DNA of 56,334 bases, taken from the NCBI GenBank assembly GCA_026710825.1, contig JAPOQH010000076.1, positions 1 to 56,334 on the forward strand. The letters run 5' to 3'. Each line of letters opens with the position of its first letter. The stretch's first letter is position 1. Below are positions 19,891-27,739 of the stretch, one piece after another. The position numbers and the translations under genes were made by a program. This stretch comes from Chloroflexota bacterium. GTDB lineage: Bacteria; Chloroflexota; Dehalococcoidia; Lucifugimonadales; UBA3495. Below the pieces are notes generated by a model that worked only from the letters and a program-made list of their open reading frames with translations, ran no database searches and was not told the origin of the DNA.

Positions 19891-19896
19891 TATAAT
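19891..19896 (+). promoter_or_regulatory. Putative -10 box of the NYN-thrC operon
   Basis: TATAAT on the plus strand, implying a transcript leader of about 140 bases before the TTG start at 20044. The -35 is not recognisable. Confidence 0.45.
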
Positions 19897-19931
19897 GCGC
19901 CCCGAACAGTGCCCGCCATACGACGAGTTCT

Positions 19932-19970
19932 GACGATAATTGGGAATTATCCGTCGCCCGCATTGGGCGA
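19932..19970 (+). promoter_or_regulatory. Two adjacent hairpins in the NYN-gene leader
   Basis: Hairpin 1 (19932-19955) pairs GACG+ATAATT with AATTAT+CGTC around a GGG loop with one bulged C. Hairpin 2 (19954-19970) pairs TCGCCC with GGGCGA around GCATT. They share two bases, so they cannot both form completely. No T-tract follows hairpin 2, so it is not a standard terminator. Confidence 0.45.
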
Positions 19971-20043
19971 ATAAACCAAAATAGGACATTCATCAAAGGG
20001 AATACATAACCCGGAGGCCACGGATACGATTGGAGGTACCACA

Positions 20044-20907
20044 TTGGATGAGTCGATTAATGGAGTCCTGATCGCAATAGATTGGGAGAACATCCGGAGG
20101 GGAGCGCAACTGTATCAACGGAGTGTGACGCCACAGACGCTATATGACGCCATGAGGAATGTGGGGGAGGTATTTGGGGAGGTCAGGGGAGGAAAGGCGT
20201 TTGGCGATTGGGGGTTGCGACCCGATGACGGCGTCGCTTTCAGTGAAACGGGGATTCAGCCCTACCAGGCGCCGCGGACGTTGGCCGGCAAGGACCGAAG
20301 CGACCCGGCGATGCTGCTGGAAGTTTACGATTGGCTTCGCGATCGTGATGATTGTGGGGTGATAGTGCTCGGTTCGGGCGATTCAGATTTCCAGATATTG
20401 GTGGACAAAGCCCGGGGAATGGGCCGCCGCATCGTCCTGTGCGCCTTCAGCCAATCGGTGGCGCGCGATATGCTGGCGGTGGCGCCGCTATTCCCACTGG
20501 AGGCGGAACTCGGCATACAGCTCGCCGAACACGGCGACATTCCGGTGCAGGAGCATCAGGAAGCCGTGGCGCAGGATATTTTCCAACTGTTCGTGCAGGA
20601 AATGGGCAAGCTGGAAAGTCGCATGAACTTCGTTGGGTACAGTATGCTGTGCAACCAGTGGATGCTTGACTGGGGCATTGCCTGGAACGAGTACGAGTGC
20701 CGCAAATTGGTGGATCAGTGGATCAGTGAAGGATTCATCGAGCGGCACGACGTGCACAACCCGAACAATCCCCAGTTCCCGACGTCTGCGATACGCCTGG
20801 TCCGCACCAGTGATCTCGTCAGGGACCAACTCGGGTTGAACCGAATCACCGTCAGCAACCCGGTAATGGCGAGTGAATCAGCCGAAACATATTACCAACC
20901 GGAGTAG
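20044..20907 (+). CDS. NYN-domain (PIN-like) putative ribonuclease
   Basis: A 287-residue protein whose N-terminal half is a NYN/LabA-like PIN-fold nuclease domain: VLIAIDWENIRRG (first catalytic Asp), then GVIVLGSGDSDFQILVDKARGMGRRIV with the paired acidic residues. The C-terminal part (about residues 170-255) is predicted from composition to be a winged-helix/OST-HTH-like RNA-binding region. The start is TTG 20044 with GGAGGT six bases upstream; no ATG precedes the domain. The gene ends two bases before the threonine synthase start. It probably cleaves or binds RNA. The target is unknown, and its pairing with thrC gives no clear functional hint. Confidence 0.82.
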   Translation: MDESINGVLIAIDWENIRRGAQLYQRSVTPQTLYDAMRNVGEVFGEVRGGKAFGDWGLRPDDGVAFSETGIQPYQAPRTLAGKDRSDPAMLLEVYDWLRDRDDCGVIVLGSGDSDFQILVDKARGMGRRIVLCAFSQSVARDMLAVAPLFPLEAELGIQLAEHGDIPVQEHQEAVAQDIFQLFVQEMGKLESRMNFVGYSMLCNQWMLDWGIAWNEYECRKLVDQWISEGFIERHDVHNPNNPQFPTSAIRLVRTSDLVRDQLGLNRITVSNPVMASESAETYYQPE

Positions 20908-20909
20908 GG

Positions 20910-22097
20910 ATGTCAGACTTCAGCTACATCGATCACTTGGAATGCACCATCTGCGGCAGGGAGTTCCCGTATGATGGCCTGGCTACCGTCAGCGAATGCT
21001 GCGGGAAAGTGTTGTTTGTGCGTTACGACCTGCCGAGGTTGCGGCGGGAGGTAGATCGGTCCATCTTCGATGACCGGCCATCCAACATGTGGCGTTACAA
21101 CGAACTGCTGCCGGTAACGGACGCCGGAAACGTTATCACTCTCGGCGAGGGTGGTACGCCGTTGCTGGACGCGGCCACGCTTGCCCGTGAAGTGGGCATT
21201 CGGCGATTGCTCGTGAAAGAGGAGGGCCTGAATCCCACGGGCACCTTCAAGGCCAGGGGCATCGCTGCTGCCGTGTCCAAGGCCGTGGAAGTGGGGGCGC
21301 GTGGGTTCACTATGCCGTCCGCTGGTAATGCGGCCGGTGCAGCGGCCGCCTACTGCGCCCGTGCGGGAACGCCGGTGAAGGTGTTCATGCTCCAGGACGC
21401 CCCGGACGCCAACAAGAAGGAGTCCATTGTCGCGGGTTCGGAACTGAACCTGGTGGACGGTCTGATCAGCGACGCCGGCCGCATATCCGTGGGCATCGCC
21501 GCCGAGCAGGGACTTTTCGACCTGTCAACGCTGAAAGAACCGTGTCGGGCCGAGGGCAAAAAGACGATGGGCTTGGAAATCGCCCACCAGCTTGGATGGC
21601 GGATGCCGGACGCCATCGTGTATCCCACCGGCGGCGGCACCGGTATCATCGGCATGTACAAGGGTTTCCAGGAATTGTTGGAACTGGGATGGATAGAGGG
21701 CAAGCCGCCGCGATTCTACGCGGTGCAGGCCGACGGATGCCAACCCATCGTCAAGGCCTTCAACGATGGAACGGACACTGCGGAACCTTGGCCGAACGCT
21801 GCAACCAAGGCCGACGGCCTGCGTGTTCCCGGACCGTTCGCGGACTACCTGATCCTGCAGGCGATCCGTGAAACGGGCGGAGGCGCCTTGGCGGTCAGCG
21901 ACGACGAAATGGTGGATGCCATGTACCGACTGGCTGCCGCCGAGGGAATCATAGCGTGTCCTGAGGGCGCCGCGACTCTGGTCGGCCTCGAACGGCTATT
22001 GGCCGATGGAAGCATCGGCGCCGACGAGGAGGTGGTGCTGCTGAACACCGGCTCGGGTTACAAATACCTGGACCTGTTGAGAGGGCCCGAGGAATAG
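20910..22097 (+). CDS. thrC: Threonine synthase
   Basis: Converts O-phospho-homoserine to threonine with PLP. The 395-residue protein starts with a small CTIC...ECCG zinc-ribbon-like segment found in one branch of threonine synthases, followed by the Schiff-base Lys114 in GTFKARG, the SAGNAAGAAAAYCARAG phosphate/substrate loop, and the glycine-rich PLP-phosphate cradle PTGGGTGIIGM. Ribosome site GGAGTAGGG overlaps the stop of the NYN gene, so the two are co-translated. A related threonine-dehydratase-like role is possible, but the zinc-ribbon form and length favour ThrC. Confidence 0.88.
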   Translation: MSDFSYIDHLECTICGREFPYDGLATVSECCGKVLFVRYDLPRLRREVDRSIFDDRPSNMWRYNELLPVTDAGNVITLGEGGTPLLDAATLAREVGIRRLLVKEEGLNPTGTFKARGIAAAVSKAVEVGARGFTMPSAGNAAGAAAAYCARAGTPVKVFMLQDAPDANKKESIVAGSELNLVDGLISDAGRISVGIAAEQGLFDLSTLKEPCRAEGKKTMGLEIAHQLGWRMPDAIVYPTGGGTGIIGMYKGFQELLELGWIEGKPPRFYAVQADGCQPIVKAFNDGTDTAEPWPNAATKADGLRVPGPFADYLILQAIRETGGGALAVSDDEMVDAMYRLAAAEGIIACPEGAATLVGLERLLADGSIGADEEVVLLNTGSGYKYLDLLRGPEE

Positions 22098-22110
22098 ACA
22101 TCCAGACACG

Positions 22111-22138
22111 GTAGGGGCGGACGCGAGTTCGTCCCTAC
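22111..22138. terminator. GGGGC-type hairpin between convergent thrC and IMPase genes
   Basis: GTAGGGGCG pairs with CGTCCCTAC (nine pairs, one G-U) around a 10-base loop. It includes the stop codon of the minus-strand phosphatase gene. There is no long T-tract on either side. It is one of four similar hairpins in the window. Confidence 0.45.
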
Positions 22139-23070
22139 GATTTGGCAAACGCCTTCTTGATCCCCCGGACGGCCCGCCGTATCGGTCGGCGACGCTGGTG
22201 CAGATTGTTGGCGATCAGCGGCGCAAGGGTTGGATTGGCGGCCACCAGCGGCGCGACCCACTTCCTCAGGTCGGCCATCGTCGGAGGCTTCTCCTCCCAC
22301 GTCGGAACCAGTGAATCCATGGGATGCCACTGCTTGCGGCCTGACAGTCGCGTCATCACCGTGCCGCCGGCCTCCTGTACCGCCACTGCTCCGCCGAGCA
22401 TGTCCCACATTCGGGGCGCGCCGATGACCGCGAACTGAAGCACCCCCATGGCGGTCATCGCCAACTCGTAGGCGATGCTGCCGGTTACGCGCAGTTGCCC
22501 CAGGGGTTGCCCTTTGAGTCCTTTGCCCATTCTTGTTGACGCGCCGAAAGAACCCGGCAAGCCCACCAGGCGATCGCCGCGTAATCTTTCCGTCTCATAT
22601 ACGTTTATGGGCTCGCCGTCGGCGAAGGCGCCGCCGCCAGCGCGGCAGTGGACTACGATACCGCTGCCGGTTTCGGTGGGCCACGGGATATACACTGCAC
22701 CCGCAACAGGAATGCCACGATGCAGCACACCTATCGACGACGCATATACTGGCAGACCGTTCATGAAGTTGGTGGTGCCGTCCAGCGGGTCAAGAACCCA
22801 TAAGTAGTCCGGGGCTACTGTATCGCCGTCGGCGCTGGCGTCATCCTCTTCGCCCAGGATCCCGTGGATTGGGAACCGTTCGGCAATGCGGCGTTCGAGG
22901 TAGGACTGCGTCTCCTTGTCGGCGGCGGTCACGGGATCCTGTTGGGCTTTGTCCTTGTACTCAACGCTGATGGTTTTGCCGAAGTGCCCAGCGAGCAGAT
23001 CGCCGGCGCCCCGTGCGAACTCGGCAGCGGCGGACTCGATCTGCATCAGGTCGGATTCGGGAAGGTTCAT
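22135..23070 (-). CDS. Inositol monophosphatase family protein
   Basis: A 311-residue Mg2+-dependent phosphatase of the IMPase/FBPase/CysQ superfamily. Metal ligands are in HGILGEEDD, in VLDPLDGTTNFMNGLP (the DPxDGTxNF signature) and in GAPRMWDMLGGA (the WDxxxG motif). The substrate could be inositol phosphate, a histidinol-phosphate-type monoester or 3'-phosphoadenosine phosphate. The C-terminal tail is unusually basic (RRRPIRRAVRGIKK). ATG 23070 has no ribosome site, but TACAAT lies 10 bases before it, so the mRNA is likely leaderless. The gene converges on thrC. Confidence 0.9.
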   Translation of the reverse strand: MNLPESDLMQIESAAAEFARGAGDLLAGHFGKTISVEYKDKAQQDPVTAADKETQSYLERRIAERFPIHGILGEEDDASADGDTVAPDYLWVLDPLDGTTNFMNGLPVYASSIGVLHRGIPVAGAVYIPWPTETGSGIVVHCRAGGGAFADGEPINVYETERLRGDRLVGLPGSFGASTRMGKGLKGQPLGQLRVTGSIAYELAMTAMGVLQFAVIGAPRMWDMLGGAVAVQEAGGTVMTRLSGRKQWHPMDSLVPTWEEKPPTMADLRKWVAPLVAANPTLAPLIANNLHQRRRPIRRAVRGIKKAFAKS

Positions 23071-23080
23071 GACGGCTCGG

Positions 23081-23086
23081 ATTGTA
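23081..23086 (-). promoter_or_regulatory. Putative -10 box giving a leaderless IMPase mRNA
   Basis: TACAAT on the minus strand ends 10 bases before ATG 23070, placing transcription start about 4 bases before the start codon. Confidence 0.4.
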
Positions 23087-23177
23087 CACCATGACGGTGT
23101 CCGGGCATTACGGTGTCGTTGCGTTGATGTGTCGCTTGGAACGAGGCAACCCGGCAGTGTGGAGGGATGACGGCTGT

Positions 23178-23183
23178 TATAAT
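23178..23183 (+). promoter_or_regulatory. Putative -10 box of the SDR gene
   Basis: TATAAT preceded by TGT lies 27 bases before the ATG at 23211, with GAGGAGG in the short leader. Confidence 0.45.
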
Positions 23184-23210
23184 CGGCGTCAGCATTTGAG
23201 GAGGCGGGCA

Positions 23211-24002
23211 ATGGACCTGGAACTGAATGGCAAAGTGGCGATCGTGGGTGGTGCCAGCAAGGGGCTTGGGCGGGCGTGTTCGGAGGTGTTGGCCGAGGAA
23301 GGAGTGCGGGTCGCAATGTGCGCGCGTACGGCGTCCGATCTGGAGCGGGCTGCGGACGAGATCCGAGCGGCGACGGGCGGTGAAATCTATACGTTCGCCG
23401 GAGACCTGGACAAGGAAGAGACCATTGCGGAACTGGTGTCGAGCACTGTGTCCAACTTTGGCCAGTTGGACATTATGATCAACAACTCCGGTGGACCGCC
23501 GCAAGCCTATGCCAAGGATTCCACGGAAGAACTTTGGCAGGTCTCCGCAAATCGGTCGCTGTTTTTCTTCGCCCGCATGACGCGGGAAGCATTGCCCCAC
23601 CTGCGAGCGCAGGGAGGCGGCCGCATCATCAACATCCTGGCCAGCACGGTATACACGCCGATACCCAACCTGGCGCTGTCGGCCGCGACGCGCATGGGCG
23701 TCATCGGGTTCATGAAAAACCTGGCCGACGACATCGGCCAGGAAAACATACTCATCAACAACGTGTGCCCCGGCAGCATCATGTCGGAGCGGATGATGGA
23801 GAACGTTGAGGACCGGGCGCGCACGCAGGGTATCCCGATCGAGGACGCGCTGGCGCAACGGGCCGAACAAACGGCGCTCAAGCGCATCGGAGAGCCGCGC
23901 GAACTGGCGTACCTGGTGGCGTTCCTCGCGTCCTCGCGCTCCAGCTATATCACCGGCACGACCATGCTGGTTGACGGTGGGCTGGTACGGTCGGTGATGT
24001 AG
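23211..24002 (+). CDS. Short-chain dehydrogenase/reductase with altered catalytic residues
   Basis: A 263-residue SDR protein of the 3-oxoacyl-ACP reductase-like class. The dinucleotide-binding motif GGASKGLGRA (13-22) and NNSGG (91-95) are intact, and Ser145 is at the usual catalytic Ser position. The YxxxK motif, however, reads S-A-A-T-R when aligned through the following G-V-I-G, so Tyr and Lys appear as Ser157 and Arg161. A recognised SDR subgroup shows this LALS...R pattern. The C-terminal GTTMLVDGG substrate region is normal. GAGGAGG lies 6 bases before ATG 23211. The gene has its own TATAAT box. Activity as a classical dehydrogenase is doubtful. Confidence 0.88.
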   Translation: MDLELNGKVAIVGGASKGLGRACSEVLAEEGVRVAMCARTASDLERAADEIRAATGGEIYTFAGDLDKEETIAELVSSTVSNFGQLDIMINNSGGPPQAYAKDSTEELWQVSANRSLFFFARMTREALPHLRAQGGGRIINILASTVYTPIPNLALSAATRMGVIGFMKNLADDIGQENILINNVCPGSIMSERMMENVEDRARTQGIPIEDALAQRAEQTALKRIGEPRELAYLVAFLASSRSSYITGTTMLVDGGLVRSVM

Positions 24003-24042
24003 CCGCTTTGCCTGCCGACAAGATTACCGACCTGCCATCCCA

Positions 24043-24405
24043 ATGACGACCTCCAGACCGCAATTTACGCAGCCGCCTGAACCTACGACGGCTGAGGAAT
24101 ACGTCGAACGTGGCAACCGCTACAGTCGCAATGGTGTCTACGAGCGGGCCATTGCCGACTACACGGCGGCCATCGAATTGGACGCTGGTTGCGCGGATGC
24201 GTGGTTCAACCGGGGCGTGTCCTGGTACGAGGTGGGCGAGTACGAGCAGTCTATCGAAGACCTATCAGCGGCGATCCGCCTCGACCCGGAGGACGACAAC
24301 TACTATTCACGCAGGTCGCTGTCTTACCTGTTCAATGACCAGCCGGATGAGGCGCAAGCTGACATGGACACCAGCGAGGAGATACGTTTGAGGACGTGGA
24401 GATAG
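24043..24405 (+). CDS. Small TPR-repeat protein
   Basis: A 120-residue protein made almost entirely of three tetratricopeptide repeats, beginning at AEEYVERGNRYSRNG, AWFNRGVSWYEVGEY and NYYSRRSLSYLFND, each about 34 residues apart. There is no signal peptide, so it is cytoplasmic and probably a protein-binding scaffold. ATG 24043 has no strong ribosome site. It follows the SDR gene by 40 bases on the same strand. No partner is obvious. A larger TPR protein at 41094 has similar repeat sequences. Confidence 0.75.
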   Translation: MTTSRPQFTQPPEPTTAEEYVERGNRYSRNGVYERAIADYTAAIELDAGCADAWFNRGVSWYEVGEYEQSIEDLSAAIRLDPEDDNYYSRRSLSYLFNDQPDEAQADMDTSEEIRLRTWR

Positions 24406-24430
24406 CGTTGGAGTCGACATCGACAAGAAA

Positions 24431-24456
24431 TAGGGGCGAATAATCATTCGCCCCTA
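24431..24456. terminator. GGGGC-type hairpin between convergent genes
   Basis: A perfect 11-base inverted repeat, TAGGGGCGAAT/ATTCGCCCCTA, with an AATC loop, between the ends of the TPR gene and the DUF35 gene. It could act as a bidirectional terminator, though T-tracts are short or absent. Confidence 0.55.
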
Positions 24457-24483
24457 CGGGTTTGTGGTTACTTGACGTTCGCG

Positions 24484-24897
24484 TCAGGTGGCGGGTTTGA
24501 AGAATGGGATGGTGATCTGGGGCGTGGCGGTCTGGAAGGTTACCTCAACGGCCATGCCGATATGGACGTCCCGAGGGTTGCAGTCCACGATATTGGTGAA
24601 CATGCGCACGCCTTCTTCCAGTTCAACCAGGGCCAGCACGTAGGGAACCATCTCGGCGAAGCCGGTGGTGCGGTTCTGTTGCGTGACGGTGTAAGTCCAT
24701 ACCGTTCCGCGGCCCGAGGACTGGACCCACTGGATGTTTTCGCTCCAGCAGTTGGCGCAGATGCCGCGGGGATACCACTGGTATTCGCCGCAATCATCGC
24801 AGCGCTGGATAACAAGCTGGCCTCGGCGGCATGAATCCCAGAAGGGCTTGGTTTCGCCGGCGATACTGGGTAGTGGTCGATTCCAGGTGGTGGTCAT
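24484..24897 (-). CDS. Zn-ribbon/OB-fold DUF35 protein (thiolase partner)
   Basis: A 137-residue protein with an N-terminal rubredoxin-like zinc ribbon (CDDCGEYQWYPRGICANC) and a C-terminal OB-fold that binds acyl-CoA, the DUF35/DUF35_N arrangement. Such proteins form complexes with thiolase-like or HMG-CoA synthase enzymes and channel acyl-CoA. The ATG starts two bases after the stop of the thiolase-like gene upstream, so the two are co-translated and almost certainly work together. Confidence 0.88.
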   Translation of the reverse strand: MTTTWNRPLPSIAGETKPFWDSCRRGQLVIQRCDDCGEYQWYPRGICANCWSENIQWVQSSGRGTVWTYTVTQQNRTTGFAEMVPYVLALVELEEGVRMFTNIVDCNPRDVHIGMAVEVTFQTATPQITIPFFKPAT

Positions 24898-24899
24898 GG

Positions 24900-26081
24900 C
24901 TAATCCCTCGCGAGGATGACGGTGCCGCCGGAGTGGCGGGAACCCAGGGCGCCGCCGGTGCCGTGGGCCAGGGCTATCTTGCAATCGGGGACCTGGCGTC
25001 CGGTGCCGTCGAACTGGTGCCGGAGTTGGCGGGTTGCCTCGAGGAGCAGAAACAGGCCGCGCATCCCCGGATGGTTTGAGGAGAGGCCGCCGCCGTCGGT
25101 GTTGATGGGTAGCGCACCCCCTACCTTGAGGCGACCGCCGCTGACGAACTCTCCACCTTCGCCCTTCTTGCAGAACCCGAGGTCCTCAAGAGTTTCGACG
25201 ACGGTGATGGTGAAAGAGTCGTACACCATCGCCATGTCGATGTCGTCATGCGTGACGCCGGCCATTTCAAATGCACGGGGCGAACTCTGGTGCGCGGCGA
25301 TGTAGATCAGGTCGCGCTTGCCGGCCCCTTGGTGTGCGATGGCCTCGCCAGCCCCGAGCACCCAGACGGGAGTGTGGCGACAGTTTCGGGCGACCTCGGG
25401 GGAGGCCACGACCACCGCGCCGCCGCCGTCGCTGATTATGCAGCAGTCCATGAGGTGCAGGGGATCCGAAATGACTCGGGAGTTGACCACATCCTCGACC
25501 GTGATGGGGTCGCGGAACAACGCCTCGGGGTTCATGGAGGCATGGTGCCGCATGGCTACGGATACCTCGGCTAGCTGCTCGGAGGTCGTGCCGTAGAGGT
25601 GCATGTGGCGGCGGGCGATCATGGCGTAGAGGCCAACGGTGGTGAGGCCGTAGAGTTCCTCGAAGCTGTCTGGAGATGGGTCCAGGATGGGGTGCCCAAA
25701 GCGTCCGACGCCGCCGGTGCCGACAGAGACGCCGCCGGAGCGGGCGAGACTGCTGTACGTGATGACGGCCACGTTGATGCGGCCGGCCGCGATGGCGGTG
25801 AGCGCGTGGGAAAGGTGAAACTCGAACGAACCGCCACCGACCGTGGTGTTGTCCACGTAAGACGGGTACATGTTGAGGTAGTCGGCCAGGTTCATGCCGC
25901 TGTTGCGGATGCTGCTCGACGCGGTGAACAGGCCGTCAACATCGTCCTTGGCGAGGCCAGCGTCGGCGAGGGCTTTGATGACGCTTTCGCCCTGGATCTG
26001 GAGCTCACTCTTGTCGGGCGAATAGCGGGTGACGTGCTCGTGGATGCCCACGATGGCGGCAGCGCGCCTGAGGTCAACCAT
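24900..26081 (-). CDS. Thiolase-like protein (SCP-x/lipid-transfer type)
   Basis: A 393-residue thiolase-fold protein of the acetyl-CoA acetyltransferase/SCP-x group. It has the typical AAIVGIHE start, the YDSFTITVVETLEDLGFC segment, the PINTDGGGLSSNHPGMRG loop and a C-terminal HGTGGALGSRHSGGT region. At the position of the thiolase nucleophile (near residues 82-85) it has GGGS and no Cys, as in the non-condensing subgroup that works with DUF35 proteins, for example in aldol-type or retro-aldol steps. ATG 26081 has GGAGGTG 8 bases upstream. It forms a pair with the DUF35 gene. Confidence 0.87.
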   Translation of the reverse strand: MVDLRRAAAIVGIHEHVTRYSPDKSELQIQGESVIKALADAGLAKDDVDGLFTASSSIRNSGMNLADYLNMYPSYVDNTTVGGGSFEFHLSHALTAIAAGRINVAVITYSSLARSGGVSVGTGGVGRFGHPILDPSPDSFEELYGLTTVGLYAMIARRHMHLYGTTSEQLAEVSVAMRHHASMNPEALFRDPITVEDVVNSRVISDPLHLMDCCIISDGGGAVVVASPEVARNCRHTPVWVLGAGEAIAHQGAGKRDLIYIAAHQSSPRAFEMAGVTHDDIDMAMVYDSFTITVVETLEDLGFCKKGEGGEFVSGGRLKVGGALPINTDGGGLSSNHPGMRGLFLLLEATRQLRHQFDGTGRQVPDCKIALAHGTGGALGSRHSGGTVILARD

Positions 26082-26456
26082 GCGGGGTGCACCTCCGTTG
26101 GGATAAAAGAGTTCCGGTATTATGCCACAAACGGCAGGCGCGATGGTGTTGCGGCGGACGGACAACCCGAGCGGCGGGATGGACGGGTTGCCGAGGCGAT
26201 TCTCACGAAATCTTTATATTACGTTCACTACTTGAGAGAGCCGTTTCCTCTGGATTTTCACAATCGTCTGCTATCCTGTAAGCACGTTTACACAGTGTTT
26301 ACATTCACGCGGGGGCATGGCGGCGATTTGGCCGGTCCCAGAGGCGTTCGCGTGATCAGGTTGATCCCCATACAAATATAATCAAGAGATCACCGTCATA
26401 TAAAAATGGGCCTGCAAGATAACGCCAACACGCGGACATAATGCGCGGGAGGGGTC
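26082..26456. other. AT-richer intergenic region with GTTTACA direct repeats
   Basis: No gene is supported in these 375 bases. The stretch is visibly less GC-rich than its surroundings. Two direct GTTTACA heptamers at 26286-26292 and 26297-26303 are spaced 11 bases start to start, one helical turn, as expected for an operator. A TATAAT at 26377-26382 might serve the small ORF at 26457 but lacks a -35 at the right distance. Confidence 0.4.
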
Positions 26457-26666
26457 ATGAATTGGGATCGGGCACGAAATAGAAGGTGGCACGGCCGGAG
26501 TGCCCGCGGGGACAAGGTCATGTGGGCGTGGGGGTTCTTGGGTATATTTTTGCTGATCGTCATTGCCCTGATGATCGCCTCGAAGGATCAGCCGTCCAAC
26601 GCCTCGCTTGCGATCTGGTCGCCCGATATCACCGCGGGGCAGAACACGCACTCGACGATTCCCTAA
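26457..26666 (+). CDS. Small single-pass membrane protein, hypothetical
   Basis: A 69-residue frame. The first 20 residues are strongly basic, followed by one clear transmembrane segment (VMWAWGFLGIFLLIVIALMI, about residues 21-40) and a short polar tail. GGGAGGGG sits directly before the ATG, which supports translation. A second possible start is Met22. No family is recognised. Basic-in orientation would leave the C-terminus outside. It is isolated between two intergenic regions, and the chance of a spurious ORF is real. Confidence 0.4.
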   Translation: MNWDRARNRRWHGRSARGDKVMWAWGFLGIFLLIVIALMIASKDQPSNASLAIWSPDITAGQNTHSTIP

Positions 26667-26992
26667 CGCGTGGTTCCGCTCGTTTTGTTTCGAGGCCAAA
26701 CGACAGGAAAATCGTGAAACGCCACGAATCGGCTCTGTGGCGAAACAGATAGTAGGGCGAAGTTCCCTTGTCCTGCCAATAACCTGCCACCTGTGTCACG
26801 TTTGAACGTCGCAAGCTTTGTCGTGTAACTCAGGGCACGCCCCGGTGAGTTGCCCCGCCAGTCATCGGCCCGCGGCGATATCCCCGGATGGTGGATTGCA
26901 TCACAAGAAGCCACGATGTCGCCGCCGCATTGGGACACGACGGTGGGTGATATACTCGCCGACGATTCGAACCATCCGGAACCGGGGGTGAT
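26667..26992. other. Intergenic region upstream of the EthD-like gene
   Basis: No gene is supported. A TATACT hexamer at 26951-26956, 36 bases before the EthD-like start, with TTGGGA 15 bases further upstream (26930-26935), is a plausible weak promoter. Otherwise no structure was recognised. Confidence 0.35.
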
Positions 26993-27667
26993 ATGGCGAC
27001 GAAAAGGAAGGGCGACGGGCTGTTGCTGGTGTACAGCGATGTGGCGCCGGAGAATGACGAGGAATACAACCGCTGGTACAACGAAGAGCACATCCCCGAA
27101 CGCCTGTCGATCCCAGGAGTGCTGGACGCGGCCCGCTATGAGGCGGTCCAGGGCGGACCGAAATACCTGGCGGTGTACGAGCTGGAGTCCTACGAAGCAT
27201 GGCACTCTGAGGAGTGGCAGAAGTGGCTGCGGGAGCCGACGGAGGGGTCGCGGCGCATGTCGCCCAGCGTGATCGGGACGGAGTACATCCGGAACCTGTA
27301 CCAGCGGGTGCATCCTCAGGAATTGTCCGAGGAGACGACGCAGGCGGAGATGTCGCCGTTGATCCTGGTGGGCCGGATGTCGGTTCCCGACGAGATGGAG
27401 GAGCGGTGGAACCGTGCCTATAACGAGGAGCGGCTACCGATGGCCTTGGATATTCCCGGCTACATCCGTGCGCGGCGTTTCCAGGCGATGATGGGCGAGC
27501 CGAAGTACTGCACGGTGCATGAGATGGAGTCGCTGGCAGTGGCGGAGAGCGATGCGTGGAAGAACTGGAGCCAGATAGTAACGCCGGTTTGGACGCATGA
27601 TGTGCGTCCGCACATGGTGCATGGCCAAGGCTCACCGGGAGTCTACCGCAGGATTTTCCCAGAGTAG
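26993..27667 (+). CDS. Duplicated EthD-like (dimeric alpha+beta barrel) protein
   Basis: A 224-residue protein with two copies of a ferredoxin-like EthD/DUF4286-type domain. Copy 1 has YNRWYNEEHIPERLSIPG then GGPKYLAVYELES; copy 2 has WNRAYNEERLPMALDIPG then GEPKYCTVHEMES. Such domains bind small hydrophobic compounds and often assist degradation of ethers, aromatics or polyketides. A fused pair would mimic the usual dimer. ATG 26993 follows GGGGGTG. It converges on an acyl-CoA-dehydrogenase-like gene, separated by a hairpin. The substrate is unknown. Confidence 0.82.
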   Translation: MATKRKGDGLLLVYSDVAPENDEEYNRWYNEEHIPERLSIPGVLDAARYEAVQGGPKYLAVYELESYEAWHSEEWQKWLREPTEGSRRMSPSVIGTEYIRNLYQRVHPQELSEETTQAEMSPLILVGRMSVPDEMEERWNRAYNEERLPMALDIPGYIRARRFQAMMGEPKYCTVHEMESLAVAESDAWKNWSQIVTPVWTHDVRPHMVHGQGSPGVYRRIFPE

Positions 27668-27699
27668 AGTTTTAGACCCGTTTGCGGGATGCACGCTCT

Positions 27700-27724
27700 G
27701 CGGGGCGACCACAGGTCGCCCCGC
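27700..27724. terminator. GGGGC-type hairpin between convergent genes
   Basis: A perfect 11-base inverted repeat, GCGGGGCGACC/GGTCGCCCCGC, with an ACA loop, followed by GTTTGT on the plus strand. It separates the ends of the EthD-like gene and the acyl-CoA-dehydrogenase-like gene and could terminate both transcripts. Confidence 0.55.
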
Positions 27725-27739
27725 GTTTGTCAGGCAAGG

